A stretch of DNA of 37,014 bases from Crocosphaera watsonii WH 8501 (GCF_000167195.1 NZ_AADV02000019.1:1-37014), one strand, 5' to 3'; counted from the first letter of the stretch, positions 9,094-17,526 are shown. The notes: generated by a model from the letters alone, not told the origin. Made by a program: numbers and translations.

Positions 9094-10704
9094 TTAATTA
9101 AACATTAAACTATTATCTATTTTTGTCCCACATTTCATCCATAACTTCATGGATAACTTGATTAATGTCAACATTTTTTTAGAATTCTTATCCTTCTTTT
9201 TTCTTAATATTTGATTATCAACTTCGCTTTTTTTCATTAAAGAAATACAAACAAACCAACTATAAACGAGAAAACGAATAACTAATAGGCAACTAAACTT
9301 GAATGTATTTAATATATCTTCTCCAGTCATTATTTCTTCAAAAAAATAAATGATGATGCAAGACAAAATTAATCCAAGAAAATCCCCCACTACCAATGAT
9401 ATAACTTTATTCGTTTGATTAAAATTAGCTTGTTCTGAAACAATAAAAATTGTTATAATTACTATTGTAAGTATCAAGAATAGTGGCAATAATGATATGA
9501 CAAAATCTACCAATATAAATTCTCTTGATTGACCATCATCCCAAAACCATTGATTTCTACTAAAGTCAAACATCAATAATGCAGTACCTCCAACAAATGA
9601 AATAACACTAATTGGAGTAAACAAATAAAAAATTAAATCAAGATCGGAAGGACCTGAATAATTTTTTCCCCGTTCTACAATATAATTTTCCCAAGATATA
9701 TGGGTGAGATACTGCCTATAATCGTTGTTTATTACTTGATCGTCAATTTTTTTGTTTTCAAATTTTAAATAGTTCTTTCTAAGAATACTTAAATTAACTA
9801 GCTTTTGTTCTACTCTTGTATATATATATTCCCCAATCACTTTATTCTTTTGTAGATTACCTAATGAACGAGATATTAAAAATAAACTTAAAACTGGTAT
9901 CAACCAATTAAAAATAACAATACTGGGAACAAGACCTAGTTCTTCAATTGTTTTTCCATTAGTTGCTCTTGTAATTTTTAAATAATATTCAACTTCATTT
10001 GATGTACCTACAATGATTACTTTCGCATTGTCTAAGTCTAACTCTCCCTCTAGACCTTTTTTTAATATAGGATCTTCTTTGATTTTTGTCTCAATTTCAT
10101 CTTTTACTGGTTGATTAAAGTCTCGTAATTTCAGTTCTTTGTTAAATCCTTTTTTGATTACTTTAATGTCATTAAATACCTTGATAGCATCGTCTGGTAT
10201 AATTTCAGAAACATTTTCTACAGTCAAAGGCATTTGTATTGTAGTATCTTCTTCTGTTAAAAAATCTGATAATGGAGCTAAACCAATTGATGCTATGGTA
10301 AATATAGCAGCTAAACCTAATAAGATAAGTTGACTAATTTCTGAAGCATTTTGCAATATTTCAGATCGTAAAGTTTCATATTCTTTTAAAGTGATTTCTA
10401 TAGCTTTATCTATATCTAATAATTCAAGAAATTTTCGATTATTTAATTTATTTGATAATCTTTCACACATGAAATCTACTTGCTGCCAGTTGTTCTGTTT
10501 ATTCATAAATTCAGGATCGTGTCGTGTTTGATTAACTAGATCACTTAGTTCGTTTTCTCCTATTTTAAACAACCATGTTTCAATACTCCCTTTGTATATA
10601 TGAGTATAAGCTAGATTTTTGTTATTTTTACATAACTCAATTAATCCCTCAACAGAATAAGCATATAAATTTAGTTCAGGATCAAATTCAAATCGTTTTG
10701 CCAT
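9094..10704 (-). CDS. Multi-pass membrane protein of unknown function, probable 3' frameshift
   Basis: This 536-residue protein is not firmly recognised. Residues 10-60 (from YSVEGLIELCKNN, with GSIETWLFKIGENELSDLV) resemble a short helical module with a WL..IG...L pattern that I recall from assorted bacterial proteins. A transmembrane pair flanks a soluble insert (about 165-250) that is acidic and Lys-rich and probably extracytoplasmic. Four or so further helices follow between about 345 and 490. The final ~26 residues (from MLTLIKLSMKLWMK) look unlike a natural tail. They begin at a run of seven T on the + strand (9174-9180). One extra base there would instead give NVDINQVIHEVMDEMWDKNR and a stop at about 9115. 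I suspect a homopolymer indel, either a sequencing error or a real mutation. It is probably transcribed alone. Confidence 0.7.
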   Translation of the reverse strand: MAKRFEFDPELNLYAYSVEGLIELCKNNKNLAYTHIYKGSIETWLFKIGENELSDLVNQTRHDPEFMNKQNNWQQVDFMCERLSNKLNNRKFLELLDIDKAIEITLKEYETLRSEILQNASEISQLILLGLAAIFTIASIGLAPLSDFLTEEDTTIQMPLTVENVSEIIPDDAIKVFNDIKVIKKGFNKELKLRDFNQPVKDEIETKIKEDPILKKGLEGELDLDNAKVIIVGTSNEVEYYLKITRATNGKTIEELGLVPSIVIFNWLIPVLSLFLISRSLGNLQKNKVIGEYIYTRVEQKLVNLSILRKNYLKFENKKIDDQVINNDYRQYLTHISWENYIVERGKNYSGPSDLDLIFYLFTPISVISFVGGTALLMFDFSRNQWFWDDGQSREFILVDFVISLLPLFLILTIVIITIFIVSEQANFNQTNKVISLVVGDFLGLILSCIIIYFFEEIMTGEDILNTFKFSCLLVIRFLVYSWFVCISLMKKSEVDNQILRKKKDKNSKKMLTLIKLSMKLWMKCGTKIDNSLMFN

Positions 10705-10877
10705 TTCTAGATTAGTGGTTGTAAAAAAATGATGATTCAGTAATTATACAATGCTTAGGAAACTTTTGAAAAAATAGCACTAAAACTTCTTTTTGCTGAT
10801 TACAACCATAGCACCACCCATTATGATTAAGATGTTACTAAGATTATTTGTTCCTCAGAATGACAATAAAATACAAA

Positions 10878-10915
10878 ATTCCTACTATTTTCAATTCGCA
10901 AAAAATAGTAGGAAT
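10878..10915 (-). terminator. Terminator of the small secreted protein gene
   Basis: A perfect 14-bp inverted repeat (10878-10891 and 10902-10915, core CCTACTATTTT) with a 10-nt loop is followed on the minus strand by TTTTGTATTTT. It lies 53 bp beyond the stop at 10969. Confidence 0.75.
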
Positions 10916-10968
10916 CAAGTTCAGAGAGAGATTAGTCTGTTACAATTATGAGGAGATTAAATTTTAAA

Positions 10969-11313
10969 TCAATCATTATCTACTTGGGATAGTTCAAATT
11001 GAACATTAGATAAATAATTAGAATCATTAAGGACTTCAGAAGATAAACGCCCTGCTTCAATAGCAGCATTAACTAAAGATTCAGCATTAATTTTACCCGA
11101 TTTAATTGCTAAACTAAAGCGAATATAACCTGGAATTCCTTGTTCACTAAAAGTTCCACCTCTGCCATGACTGACTAAATTAACAGGAGATAAATAAGCA
11201 GTGTTATTTTGTTCCATGCTGGACATAACTGCTACTGTTTCATTTGCGTTAACAGGAGCGAAAAAACCACCTAAAACGAGAGAAGATAAACCAGCGATAA
11301 CTAAACCTTTCAT
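10969..11313 (-). CDS. Small exported protein of unknown function
   Basis: This 114-residue protein starts with a Sec-type signal peptide: MKG, a hydrophobic stretch (LVIAGLSSLVLGGFFAPV), and a likely cleavage site after VNA at residue 23. The mature part of about 90 residues is soluble and mildly acidic, with one Gly-rich spot (SHGRGGTF) and an Ala-rich amphipathic stretch (INAESLVNAAIEAGRLSSE). It has no cysteines. I do not recognise a family; it is probably periplasmic. The gene has its own terminator and diverges from the ATPase gene at 11474, so the 160-bp gap holds both promoters. A GGAGTTC stretch precedes the ATG on the minus strand. Confidence 0.75.
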   Translation of the reverse strand: MKGLVIAGLSSLVLGGFFAPVNANETVAVMSSMEQNNTAYLSPVNLVSHGRGGTFSEQGIPGYIRFSLAIKSGKINAESLVNAAIEAGRLSSEVLNDSNYLSNVQFELSQVDND

Positions 11314-11473
11314 TATTAAGAACTCCGTTGCTTTGTTTCGTTATTATTTAGTATGGGAGCCTTGCCTGAAAAACAAATGATTAAATTCTGAGTTAAAAAT
11401 AAGAATTAATTGCTTTATCTGAGAATTTTTTAAGATATAACAAATTATTGAGGAGTATCAAAACTGTTAACCT

Positions 11474-12259
11474 ATGGAAAAAGAGCCATTAATCGAACTC
11501 AGAGGGGTTTCCAAAGCGTTTGGAGGCTATCCTATCTTAGATGAAATCGATTTAACAATCTACCGAGGAGAAGCTTTAGTTATTATTGGTCCATCAGGAA
11601 CCGGAAAATCCACAATTTTACGCCTAGTTGCTGGATTATTACCCGTAGATGCTGGAGAAGTTTACATCAAAGGCAAACGCAGAAAAGGCATTATCGAAGA
11701 TGGCCATCAACCCATGCGTATCGCCCTAGTTTTCCAACAAGCAGCCTTATTTGACTCCCTCACCGTGGATGAAAATGTAGGCTTTTTTCTCTACGAACAT
11801 TCTAAACTGCCCCGTAACCGCATTCGGGAATTAGTAGAAGCTAAACTTGCTATGGTGGGTTTGCAGGGAATGAGCGATCGCTACCCCTCCCAACTTTCAG
11901 GAGGGATGAGAAAACGAGTCAGTTTTGCTCGGGCCTTGATTGCCAACCCAGACAACCCTCTAGATGACCCGGAAATCGTCCTCTATGACGAACCAACCGC
12001 CGGCCTTGACCCCATCTCCTCAACGGTGATAGAAGACCTTGTAAGACGGTTACAAAACGCCTCAGGAGGCTGTGATACCTACGTCATGGTGTCCCACCAG
12101 GATAGTACCATTAGGCGTACTGCCGATCGCGTTATCTTTCTTTATGGGGGCAAAATTCAATGGGAAGGAAAAGTCGATGAGATTGACAACACAACTAACC
12201 CTATCGTTAGACAGTTTTTTAGTGCCAGTGTTAAAGGCCCCATTCGTATGATTGATTAA
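11474..12259 (+). CDS. ABC transporter ATPase, MlaF-type lipid transport
   Basis: This 261-residue nucleotide-binding subunit has Walker A GPSGTGKST (39-47), a Q-loop in VFQQA (86-90), signature LSGGMRKRVSFARAL (141-155), Walker B EIVLYDEPTAGLD (167-179) and an H-loop His in VSHQD (H208). The sequence is closest in style to MlaF/TGD3 ATPases, which power MCE-protein phospholipid transport between the inner and outer membrane (or chloroplast envelope). The MCE protein gene follows at 12363, 103 bp downstream in the same direction, which supports this. The MlaE-type permease is not in the window; in Synechocystis the corresponding genes are also dispersed. A GAGGAG box lies well upstream of the ATG, at longer than ideal spacing. 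The gene contains a HIP1 site at 11874. Confidence 0.92.
   Translation: MEKEPLIELRGVSKAFGGYPILDEIDLTIYRGEALVIIGPSGTGKSTILRLVAGLLPVDAGEVYIKGKRRKGIIEDGHQPMRIALVFQQAALFDSLTVDENVGFFLYEHSKLPRNRIRELVEAKLAMVGLQGMSDRYPSQLSGGMRKRVSFARALIANPDNPLDDPEIVLYDEPTAGLDPISSTVIEDLVRRLQNASGGCDTYVMVSHQDSTIRRTADRVIFLYGGKIQWEGKVDEIDNTTNPIVRQFFSASVKGPIRMID
11874..11881. other. HIP1 octamer GCGATCGC
   Basis: The highly iterated palindrome typical of many cyanobacterial genomes occurs here inside the ATPase gene and again at 17772-17779 and 19517-19524. It supports the cyanobacterial assignment of the window. Confidence 0.9.
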
Positions 12260-12362
12260 TCAAAAATGGATAATGGCTCCCAACTCCGAACTCAATTTGA
12301 TTAAGTTATGGTAATAAGGGGATAAATACTCAAAATCTTTGGAAACAGTGTGAGGCAAGACT

Positions 12363-13760
12363 ATGTTACGAATGCGAACCCTTCAAGAAGGCTCAGTTGG
12401 GCTATTTGCCCTTTTTGGTTTAATCATCTTTGGGAGCATAGTAGTTTGGTTACGGGGGGGTATTCTCGGCCAGCAAACCTATCAATTTTTTGCAGACTTC
12501 GAGAATGTTGATGGGCTGCAAATTGGGGCCCCAGTGCGTTATCGGGGGGTTGCTGTGGGCAAAATTTTGGGGCTACAACCCAGTAGTAATGGGGTAACGG
12601 TGGCTGTAGAAATTTCTTCTGCTGAATTACGAATTCCCAAAGACTCAAAAGTTCGGATTAACCGCTCTGGTTTAATAGGAGAAGCATCGGTGGATATTAC
12701 CCCTTCCAGGGAGTTAGATGAAGAGGCTTTAGCTATTGATCCCGTGGGCAAAGATTGTGCCTCAGCAGAGCAAATCCTCTGTAATAATGATGAGGGTATT
12801 AAAGGGGAAAGGGGATCGCAGTTGGTGGAAGCCTTAACCCGTTTGAGCCGGGCTTACAGCGATCCTGAGTTTGTGGGTAATCTCAACGCAGCAGCTAGAA
12901 ATGTGGCTAAAGCAGGGGATAAAATCGCCACCCTATCTCAAGAGGTAACTGAATTATCTAAAGCTGCAAGGGGCGAAATTGGTGGGGTGAGTGACTTAAT
13001 TAGTAGTGCAGATCAAGCTGCTAAAGATGCCTCACAGTTGATGCTGAATGTGAATACTGTGGTGGCAGAAAATCGCACCGATTTCAATCGTACTGTCAGC
13101 AGTGCTGCTAATTTAGTTAGTAATTTGGATGGCTTAGTCTCAGAAAATAGGGGCAATATTGTTAATACTTTAAGCAGCATCGAAAGAACCAGCGATCAGG
13201 TGCGTTTATTAGCCATGAACTTTAACACAACCGTTGATCGAGTTAATGAAGGGATCGATGAAATTGATATGGCACAATTGGCCAACGATCTCGAAGTTTT
13301 AATGGCTAATGCTGCCCAAACCGCACAAAATTTACAAAATTTATCCCAATCTCTCAATGATCCCGAAGTATTAGTAACCATTCAGAAAACCTTAGATTCT
13401 GCCCGTGTTACTTTTGAAAATACCCAAAAAATTACCTCCGATGTGGAAGAATTGACAGGAGATCCTACTTTTAGACAAAATATTCGTAAGTTAATCGATG
13501 GATTGGGTAATTTAGTTGCTTATACGGAACAATTAGAACAACAGGTATATGTAGGACAAGTAATTGAATCTGTCACCGCTCAAGTTGAATATAGTTTACT
13601 GCCACAACAACACTTAAAGTCATTTTCTCCTGAGCAAAAAGTCCCTGCTAGATTACCGAAACGTCTGTCACCTATCAATAAACCCGTTCCTACAACAGAG
13701 ACAAAGGCAGCCCCAACTCCAGTTGAAAAAGATGAGGAAAAACAAGAGTCATCAAGGTAA
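12363..13760 (+). CDS. MCE-domain (MlaD/Ycf22-like) lipid transport protein
   Basis: This 465-residue protein is anchored by one N-terminal transmembrane helix (about 12-31, LFALFGLIIFGSIVVWL). An MCE domain follows (about 37-115), with FFADFENVDGLQIGAPVRYRGVAVGKI and a beta-strand core ending in ASVDITP. Residues 150-400 are largely helical with heptad-like repeats, suited to forming a periplasmic needle or barrel extension. The C-terminal ~65 residues are Pro/Lys/Glu-rich and probably disordered. It matches cyanobacterial Ycf22-type MlaD proteins, which bind lipids and contact the MlaE permease and MlaF ATPase. The ATPase gene lies directly upstream and the two are probably co-transcribed. 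A GTGAGGCAAG stretch serves as ribosome binding site before the ATG. Confidence 0.9.
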   Translation: MLRMRTLQEGSVGLFALFGLIIFGSIVVWLRGGILGQQTYQFFADFENVDGLQIGAPVRYRGVAVGKILGLQPSSNGVTVAVEISSAELRIPKDSKVRINRSGLIGEASVDITPSRELDEEALAIDPVGKDCASAEQILCNNDEGIKGERGSQLVEALTRLSRAYSDPEFVGNLNAAARNVAKAGDKIATLSQEVTELSKAARGEIGGVSDLISSADQAAKDASQLMLNVNTVVAENRTDFNRTVSSAANLVSNLDGLVSENRGNIVNTLSSIERTSDQVRLLAMNFNTTVDRVNEGIDEIDMAQLANDLEVLMANAAQTAQNLQNLSQSLNDPEVLVTIQKTLDSARVTFENTQKITSDVEELTGDPTFRQNIRKLIDGLGNLVAYTEQLEQQVYVGQVIESVTAQVEYSLLPQQHLKSFSPEQKVPARLPKRLSPINKPVPTTETKAAPTPVEKDEEKQESSR

Positions 13761-13795
13761 TCTACCTAATTATTATTTAATAGTTGATCTGATGA

Positions 13796-13927
13796 ATTTC
13801 CCCCCGTCTCCCCGTCAAACTCCAAGAATTAAGTTTTTTGCAAAAATGGGATGCTCCCGGTTGGTTCCTCAAACTTTTTCAATATATTGGTGTGCTAGGT
13901 TTGTTAGTGCAGGTTGGGGTTTAATGT
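13796..13927 (+). pseudogene. Possible gene remnant
   Basis: Between the MCE gene and the coiled-coil gene one reading frame, closed by stops at 13793 and 13925, encodes LQKWDAPGWFLKLFQY followed by a hydrophobic GVLGLLVQVGV. This is more protein-like than the other frames, but it has no start codon or ribosome binding site. It may be the end of a lost small membrane protein gene, or chance. Confidence 0.2.
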
Positions 13928-13978
13928 TTGATCGTTGGCAAAATTGTCAAGATACTAACATAGTTTAGTAATTATTGA

Positions 13979-14461
13979 CTATTTTTTCCGTGAATCTTTT
14001 AACCGTTTTAATTTTTGTTTCAAGTTTTTAAAAGAGTCAGTCTGCACAATTTCTGCCACTTGTTTTGCCTGTTTACTTCTATCGATTTCAATCTTTAATT
14101 CTTGAACTTGTTGGCGGAGTTTAGTTTCCCTAATTTCCACCTGTTTGGCCATGTTTTGGAATACCCTGGCCAGTTGCCCCAACTCATCTTCTCTTGCAGC
14201 AACTCCATCAAGACTATCAATAGTAAAAGACTCGCTCTCTACAGCAGCAGCAGCTTCTGTAACTAATTTAACCTGCTCCAAATACTTCAACATTATTTGA
14301 TTTTTCTCGTAGATTTCGTTCTCTAAATCTGTTGAATGTTCTGTAACTGTATCGAGCATAATTTCTAAGTCTTCTTGCTCATTTTTTAACTCTTCAATTT
14401 CTTTTTGAAGGGATTCATTTTGCTCAATTAATTCGTCTGGTGAAAGTTGCTTATCAATCAT
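13979..14461 (-). CDS. Coiled-coil protein with HAMP-like segment
   Basis: This 160-residue, highly charged, soluble protein is almost entirely predicted helix. Residues 8-70 form a coiled coil (EQNESLQKEIEELKNEQEDLE onwards). Residues 75-112 (AAAVESESFTIDSLDG...REDELGQLARVFQNMAKQV) match the pattern of a HAMP-type signalling linker, in which the DELGQLARVFN-like stretch is the second helix. A second coiled coil follows and ends in a basic tail (KQKLKRLKDSRKK). No kinase, cyclase or receiver domain is attached, which is unusual for HAMP-like helices. It may be an adaptor or structural partner of a signalling protein. Similar stand-alone cyanobacterial proteins exist as hypotheticals. The IS at 14533 begins 71 bp upstream of the start. 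Confidence 0.75.
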   Translation of the reverse strand: MIDKQLSPDELIEQNESLQKEIEELKNEQEDLEIMLDTVTEHSTDLENEIYEKNQIMLKYLEQVKLVTEAAAAVESESFTIDSLDGVAAREDELGQLARVFQNMAKQVEIRETKLRQQVQELKIEIDRSKQAKQVAEIVQTDSFKNLKQKLKRLKDSRKK

Positions 14462-14532
14462 AATACTTATTCAAATTCTAGTGTCAGAGTAGGCATTAAT
14501 CGCTGTAATTTTTTTAAGGATTTTCCCTGCCA

Positions 14533-14579
14533 ATTGGACTTTGGACAAAAAAAGTTTGTTAGCGTAAAATATACGCTAA
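14533..14579 (+). repeat. Left terminal inverted repeat of the IS
   Basis: It starts ATTGGACTTTGGAC and ends with TTAGCGTA-N5-TACGCTAA (14559-14579). The copy at 16513-16559 is its inverted partner. Confidence 0.85.
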
Positions 14580-14661
14580 ACTAAAATCCCAAAATATCGG
14601 CTCTGTATCAGTCAATAAAATTGGCTGACAAATAGGGCTAATCTATAGATTCTGAGGAAAA

Positions 14662-15949
14662 CTAAGGAGCTTTTAAGTTTTCAGTTGATTTTTTGCTCCC
14701 TTTCTTGATAACATCATGACGAGTTCGTGGGGCTTTTTTGTAACCTTTAATACGTCCGGAAGAAAAACCTCGACGTTTGGGAAATTTGGCGAAAGTCCCC
14801 AAGGTCGTAATTATTCTTGAAAAGTCTCTTTGAACTAGACTAGGGGTGATTTTGATGGATTTATTAGTCTTCAAATACTGTTCCCAATCACGGGGTAAAA
14901 CCACAGCTAATTTTCTGGCAGCCCACAAATTTACATAAGAAAGAAGTGTTAGTTTAAACCAATTTTCTTCATGATGTACATCGGGAGTTAAATAAGATGT
15001 CATCAATAATCTTTGTTTACCAAATCGAAAAAGATGTTCCATGTCATAACGTTGTCGATAACACTGATAACAATCAACTAAACTTAACTCATCGCGCCGA
15101 GAACCAATAACAATAAGCCACATAGGTTTCCAAATACTATTTCTTTCTTGATCTCTGACAACAATCTGGAGTAAAGTAAAGGGGTGATTGTTCATTTTAT
15201 AGTTTTTAGTTCCTCTCATTAACATCTGTTTCCATCCCGAAATAGTCACTGTTAATTGACGACCTTTTTTCGTTGTAAAGGGAACATGATGAACTTCATC
15301 AGGTTCAGTCCAAGTTTGGTCATCTTTAAGGTCAAATTTATCCCCATACCAACGGGGATGTCCCGAAGTTTTGGCTTGATTTGGGTCCCGAATAAATTGA
15401 CGATAAAAAACTCGGTCACTTCTAACTCTTGTAATAGTAACTACGTCTTCATGCTTAACTTGTTCCCCAATAAAATCCTTTTGGCTGTAGTCACTATCAG
15501 CCACTAAGGCAGATAATTTATCAGAAAATAAAGAACTTTGCCAGATTTTTTTTAGTTGTTGATTGCCTTGATTTACTCCTTTATGTTTAGAGGGGACTCG
15601 CTCTCCTGATAAGGGGACAGGGAGTTGTGTCAATACCAAATAAGTTATAATGTTTTGAAGTGGGAGGAATTGTTCTCGATACCGCTGAAAATAAAGTCTC
15701 AATTCTCTGTTCATAATTAGGGTCAGTTTGAGTGGGTAAAAACTCTTGAATTCCTCTATATAAACTGTTATAATCTCTTCTAAATAAAGGATTGAGAGAC
15801 AATTCAACGACTGAGTGAGCTTGTTGGTTACTGGAGAGGGCATCGAGTAATTCTATAATAGTTTCTTTTCTAGCTTTTAGTCCTTGGAAGAGGTTAGACC
15901 TCCACACCAGGAATTCCTCGACAGACGTAGCCGTTTCATTTTTGGTCAT
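14662..15949 (-). pseudogene. Transposase, frameshifted and probably internally deleted
   Basis: Two overlapping reading frames encode one transposase. The N-terminal part (15949 down to about 15615) runs through SKHYNLFGIDTTPCP; its frame then goes out at a stop at 15587. The rest (about 15612 down to 14662) continues from LSGERVPSKHKG in another frame to the C terminus, rich in basic residues. The sequence resembles a large cyanobacterial transposase family (annotated NF041680-type, as I recall). FGIDTT probably carries the first catalytic Asp of a DDE-type nuclease; ALVADSDYS and the RYDMEHLFRFGKQRL stretch would hold later ones. In relatives I expect several dozen residues between the IDTTP motif and the GERVPSKHKG region, so an internal deletion that also shifts frame is likely. 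Autonomous transposition would be lost unless rescued by recoding. Confidence 0.75.
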
Positions 15950-15973
15950 TTTTAAAATTTATTACCTTATAAA

Positions 15974-15994
15974 TTAGCTGAATATATACGCTAA
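15974..15994. promoter_or_regulatory. Dyad operator between the divergent IS genes
   Basis: TTAGCTGA-N5-TACGCTAA is a degenerate third copy of the 21-bp dyad found in both IS ends (TTAGCGTA-N5-TACGCTAA). It lies between the transposase start (15949) and the accessory gene (16011 or 16029), where a repressor or transposase could control both promoters. Confidence 0.6.
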
Positions 15995-16010
15995 CATCAA
16001 AAGAGGTTGT

Positions 16011-16424
16011 TTGTTACAGTTAAGGCTAATGTCATCACATTCCGAACTTAAGACCAGTCAAGATGTCCACCTGAGAGCCAAACAAATTAAGAGTCTAATT
16101 CGCTCTCTTAAACAGAAAATAAAGAAAATTGAACGGGAAGGGGAAGTAGCACCAGCTAATTGTCATATTATTCGTTATCAGGTTAATGGAAAGGGAACAA
16201 TCTACTGGTATTATAAACTACAGGCTGCTGAATCAATTTTTCCTATGGCCACTAATAATGAGAAAAAAACCAAATATAAATATTTAGGACGAGCCGGAAG
16301 TTCTGCTCATATTGATGCTGTAGAAAAACTCACTAGAAGAAATCTCATTGATGAATTAGAACGAGTCATTCAATCTCTAACTGAAAGCTACTTAGATATC
16401 TATATTGGAACCGAAACTGAATGA
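16011..16424 (+). CDS. IS accessory protein of unknown function
   Basis: This 137-residue basic protein (or 131 residues from Met7 at 16029, which begins the more typical MSSHSELKTS) lies inside the IS, divergent from the transposase. Residues 20-45 form a basic helix or coiled coil (RAKQIKSLIRSLKQKIKKIE). A likely beta-rich core follows, with YQVNGKGTIYWYYKLQA and KKTKYKYLGRAGSSAHIDAV. An amphipathic helix (RNLIDELERVIQSLTESYLDIY) closes the chain. I do not recognise a named family. Because it is carried within the inverted repeats and shares the dyad sites with the transposase gene, a DNA-binding regulator of transposition is a reasonable inference. It looks intact although the transposase is broken. 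Confidence 0.65.
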   Translation: MLQLRLMSSHSELKTSQDVHLRAKQIKSLIRSLKQKIKKIEREGEVAPANCHIIRYQVNGKGTIYWYYKLQAAESIFPMATNNEKKTKYKYLGRAGSSAHIDAVEKLTRRNLIDELERVIQSLTESYLDIYIGTETE

Positions 16425-16512
16425 AGCTATTTAATATTTAAAATCCCCTAAAAAGATGGAAAGAGAGTTTTTAAAATCACCTTAATTCTCTATTTTAGCT
16501 CTGGAGATATGT

Positions 16513-16559
16513 TTAGCGTAAAATTTACGCTAACAATTGTTTTTTATCCAAAGTCCAAT
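16513..16559 (-). repeat. Right terminal inverted repeat of the IS
   Basis: Read on the minus strand it starts ATTGGACTTTGGAT and carries the dyad TTAGCGTA-N5-TACGCTAA (16513-16533). It is the partner of 14533-14579. Confidence 0.85.
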
Positions 16560-16674
16560 ATTTAGCCAGATGAAAAATATCCACAGCACCATATCATATC
16601 ATGAAAGACTCTTTTGACCATCCCTAGACTGCAAACTTTTAGGTACTTATGTACGATTTGATTTTTCTCCGTAT

Positions 16675-16743
16675 AAATGTTGACTTTGTCAAAACATTAT
16701 GCTCTAATAGAGGAAGTCTAGCAATAAACTAACTTCGATTAGA
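16675..16743 (+). repeat. Upstream operator-like block, copy 1
   Basis: It starts with a 22-nt stretch identical to 16839-16860 that includes the dyad TTGAC-ttt-GTCAA. Looser similarity continues through CAATAAACTAACTT and TTAGA. The copies are 164 bp apart. TTGACT could also act as a -35 element. Confidence 0.6.
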
Positions 16744-16838
16744 TGTTAACCTAAATATTTGGTTGTGTTGAGTTTGCTTTGTTAAAACTTTATCATAAGG
16801 AATGAATTGACATTTACGTATGGATTTTAGACAAACTA

Positions 16839-16907
16839 AAATGTTGACTTTGTCAAAACAGTATATTTTAATCAAGATTATATATCAATAAGCTAACTTA
16901 TGTTAGA
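16839..16907 (+). repeat. Upstream operator-like block, copy 2
   Basis: This is the second copy of the block, with the same TTGAC-ttt-GTCAA dyad and the downstream match CAATAAGCTAACTT then TTAGA. Paired sites of this kind suit a dimeric regulator binding at two positions; the regulator is unknown. Confidence 0.6.
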
Positions 16908-17161
16908 ATTTGGTATAGATGCTCACTTTTGTTGAGTGAATTTTCTGAAAACTTCATGGGAAACAACAAGCTTAGGCGTTTCGCATCGTACATTATTACT
17001 ATGACTGAAGCACAAGATTCTCTTGTTTGAGGGAATTATTGATCGCAAATAAAGCATTCAAAAACCAGTGTGAGTCAAAAAAATTGTATATCTTGATACT
17101 TTTAATATTGGCCGCATATTTATGATTTTCTGTCAAGGCGAAACTCCTAAAGCTAACAGGT

Positions 17162-17262
17162 TTGTGCAAGTTTTGCACAAGCTACCCTAACGTCTGAAGA
17201 CGAAACATTTTTGGAGAGAGGTTTTATTATTATCTATGAAAGTCACTTTAAACTGGGTGACT
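17162..17262 (+). promoter_or_regulatory. Cluster of three dyads in the leader
   Basis: TTGTGCAA-gtt-TTGCACAA (17162-17180), CGTCT-ga-AGACG (17191-17202) and AGTCAC-N10-GTGACT (17241-17262) are perfect inverted repeats within 101 bp. They could be operators or stems of a structured leader RNA. They match no riboswitch class I can recognise. Confidence 0.45.
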
Positions 17263-17526
17263 AACTTATCCGCCTTTGTGGCTTTCAACTCCTGTCTCCG
17301 TAAAGATTAGGAGAAATATGTTTACGTCTGCTTAGATATTGTATTAGTTGAATAAACTTTTGGTGTTGACTTGAAAAACTAGCTCTGATAAATTACATTC
17401 ATCGAAAAAACATCGTCAATCAGACAAAGCTACGTTCATATAATCTGTATATGAACTCACTGAAGTTTGTTCTTTACACTGAATAATCAATTTTTGTGGG
17501 ACGTGGTCTATTAAGAAACAGGAACA

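Larger units (their letters stand above)
14533..16559. mobile_element. 2-kb insertion sequence, two divergent genes, 47-bp inverted repeats
   Basis: Terminal inverted repeats at 14533-14579 and 16513-16559 match at about 41 of 47 positions by eye; both begin ATTGGACTTTGGA and end with a 21-bp dyad. The element holds a damaged transposase gene (-) and an apparently intact accessory gene (+), divergently arranged. No target-site duplication was found in the flanks (CCCTGCCA on the left, ATTTAGCC on the right), suggesting an old or rearranged insertion. Confidence 0.8.

Noticed and set aside
13723-13968. 81-codon plus-strand frame after the MCE gene
   Set aside because: It starts inside the MCE 3' end and has no recognisable features; another frame in the same stretch looks slightly more protein-like.
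14608-14628. TCAGTCAAT/ATTGGCTGA hairpin as transposase terminator
   Set aside because: The stem needs a wobble pair and no T tract follows on the minus strand.
16643-16654. GTAC-ttat-GTAC as an NtcA site
   Set aside because: NtcA sites are GTA-N8-TAC; here the spacing is N6.
17162-17262. Known riboswitch in the synthetase leader
   Set aside because: The stems do not match conserved motifs of cobalamin, glutamine, SAM or other classes that I can recall.
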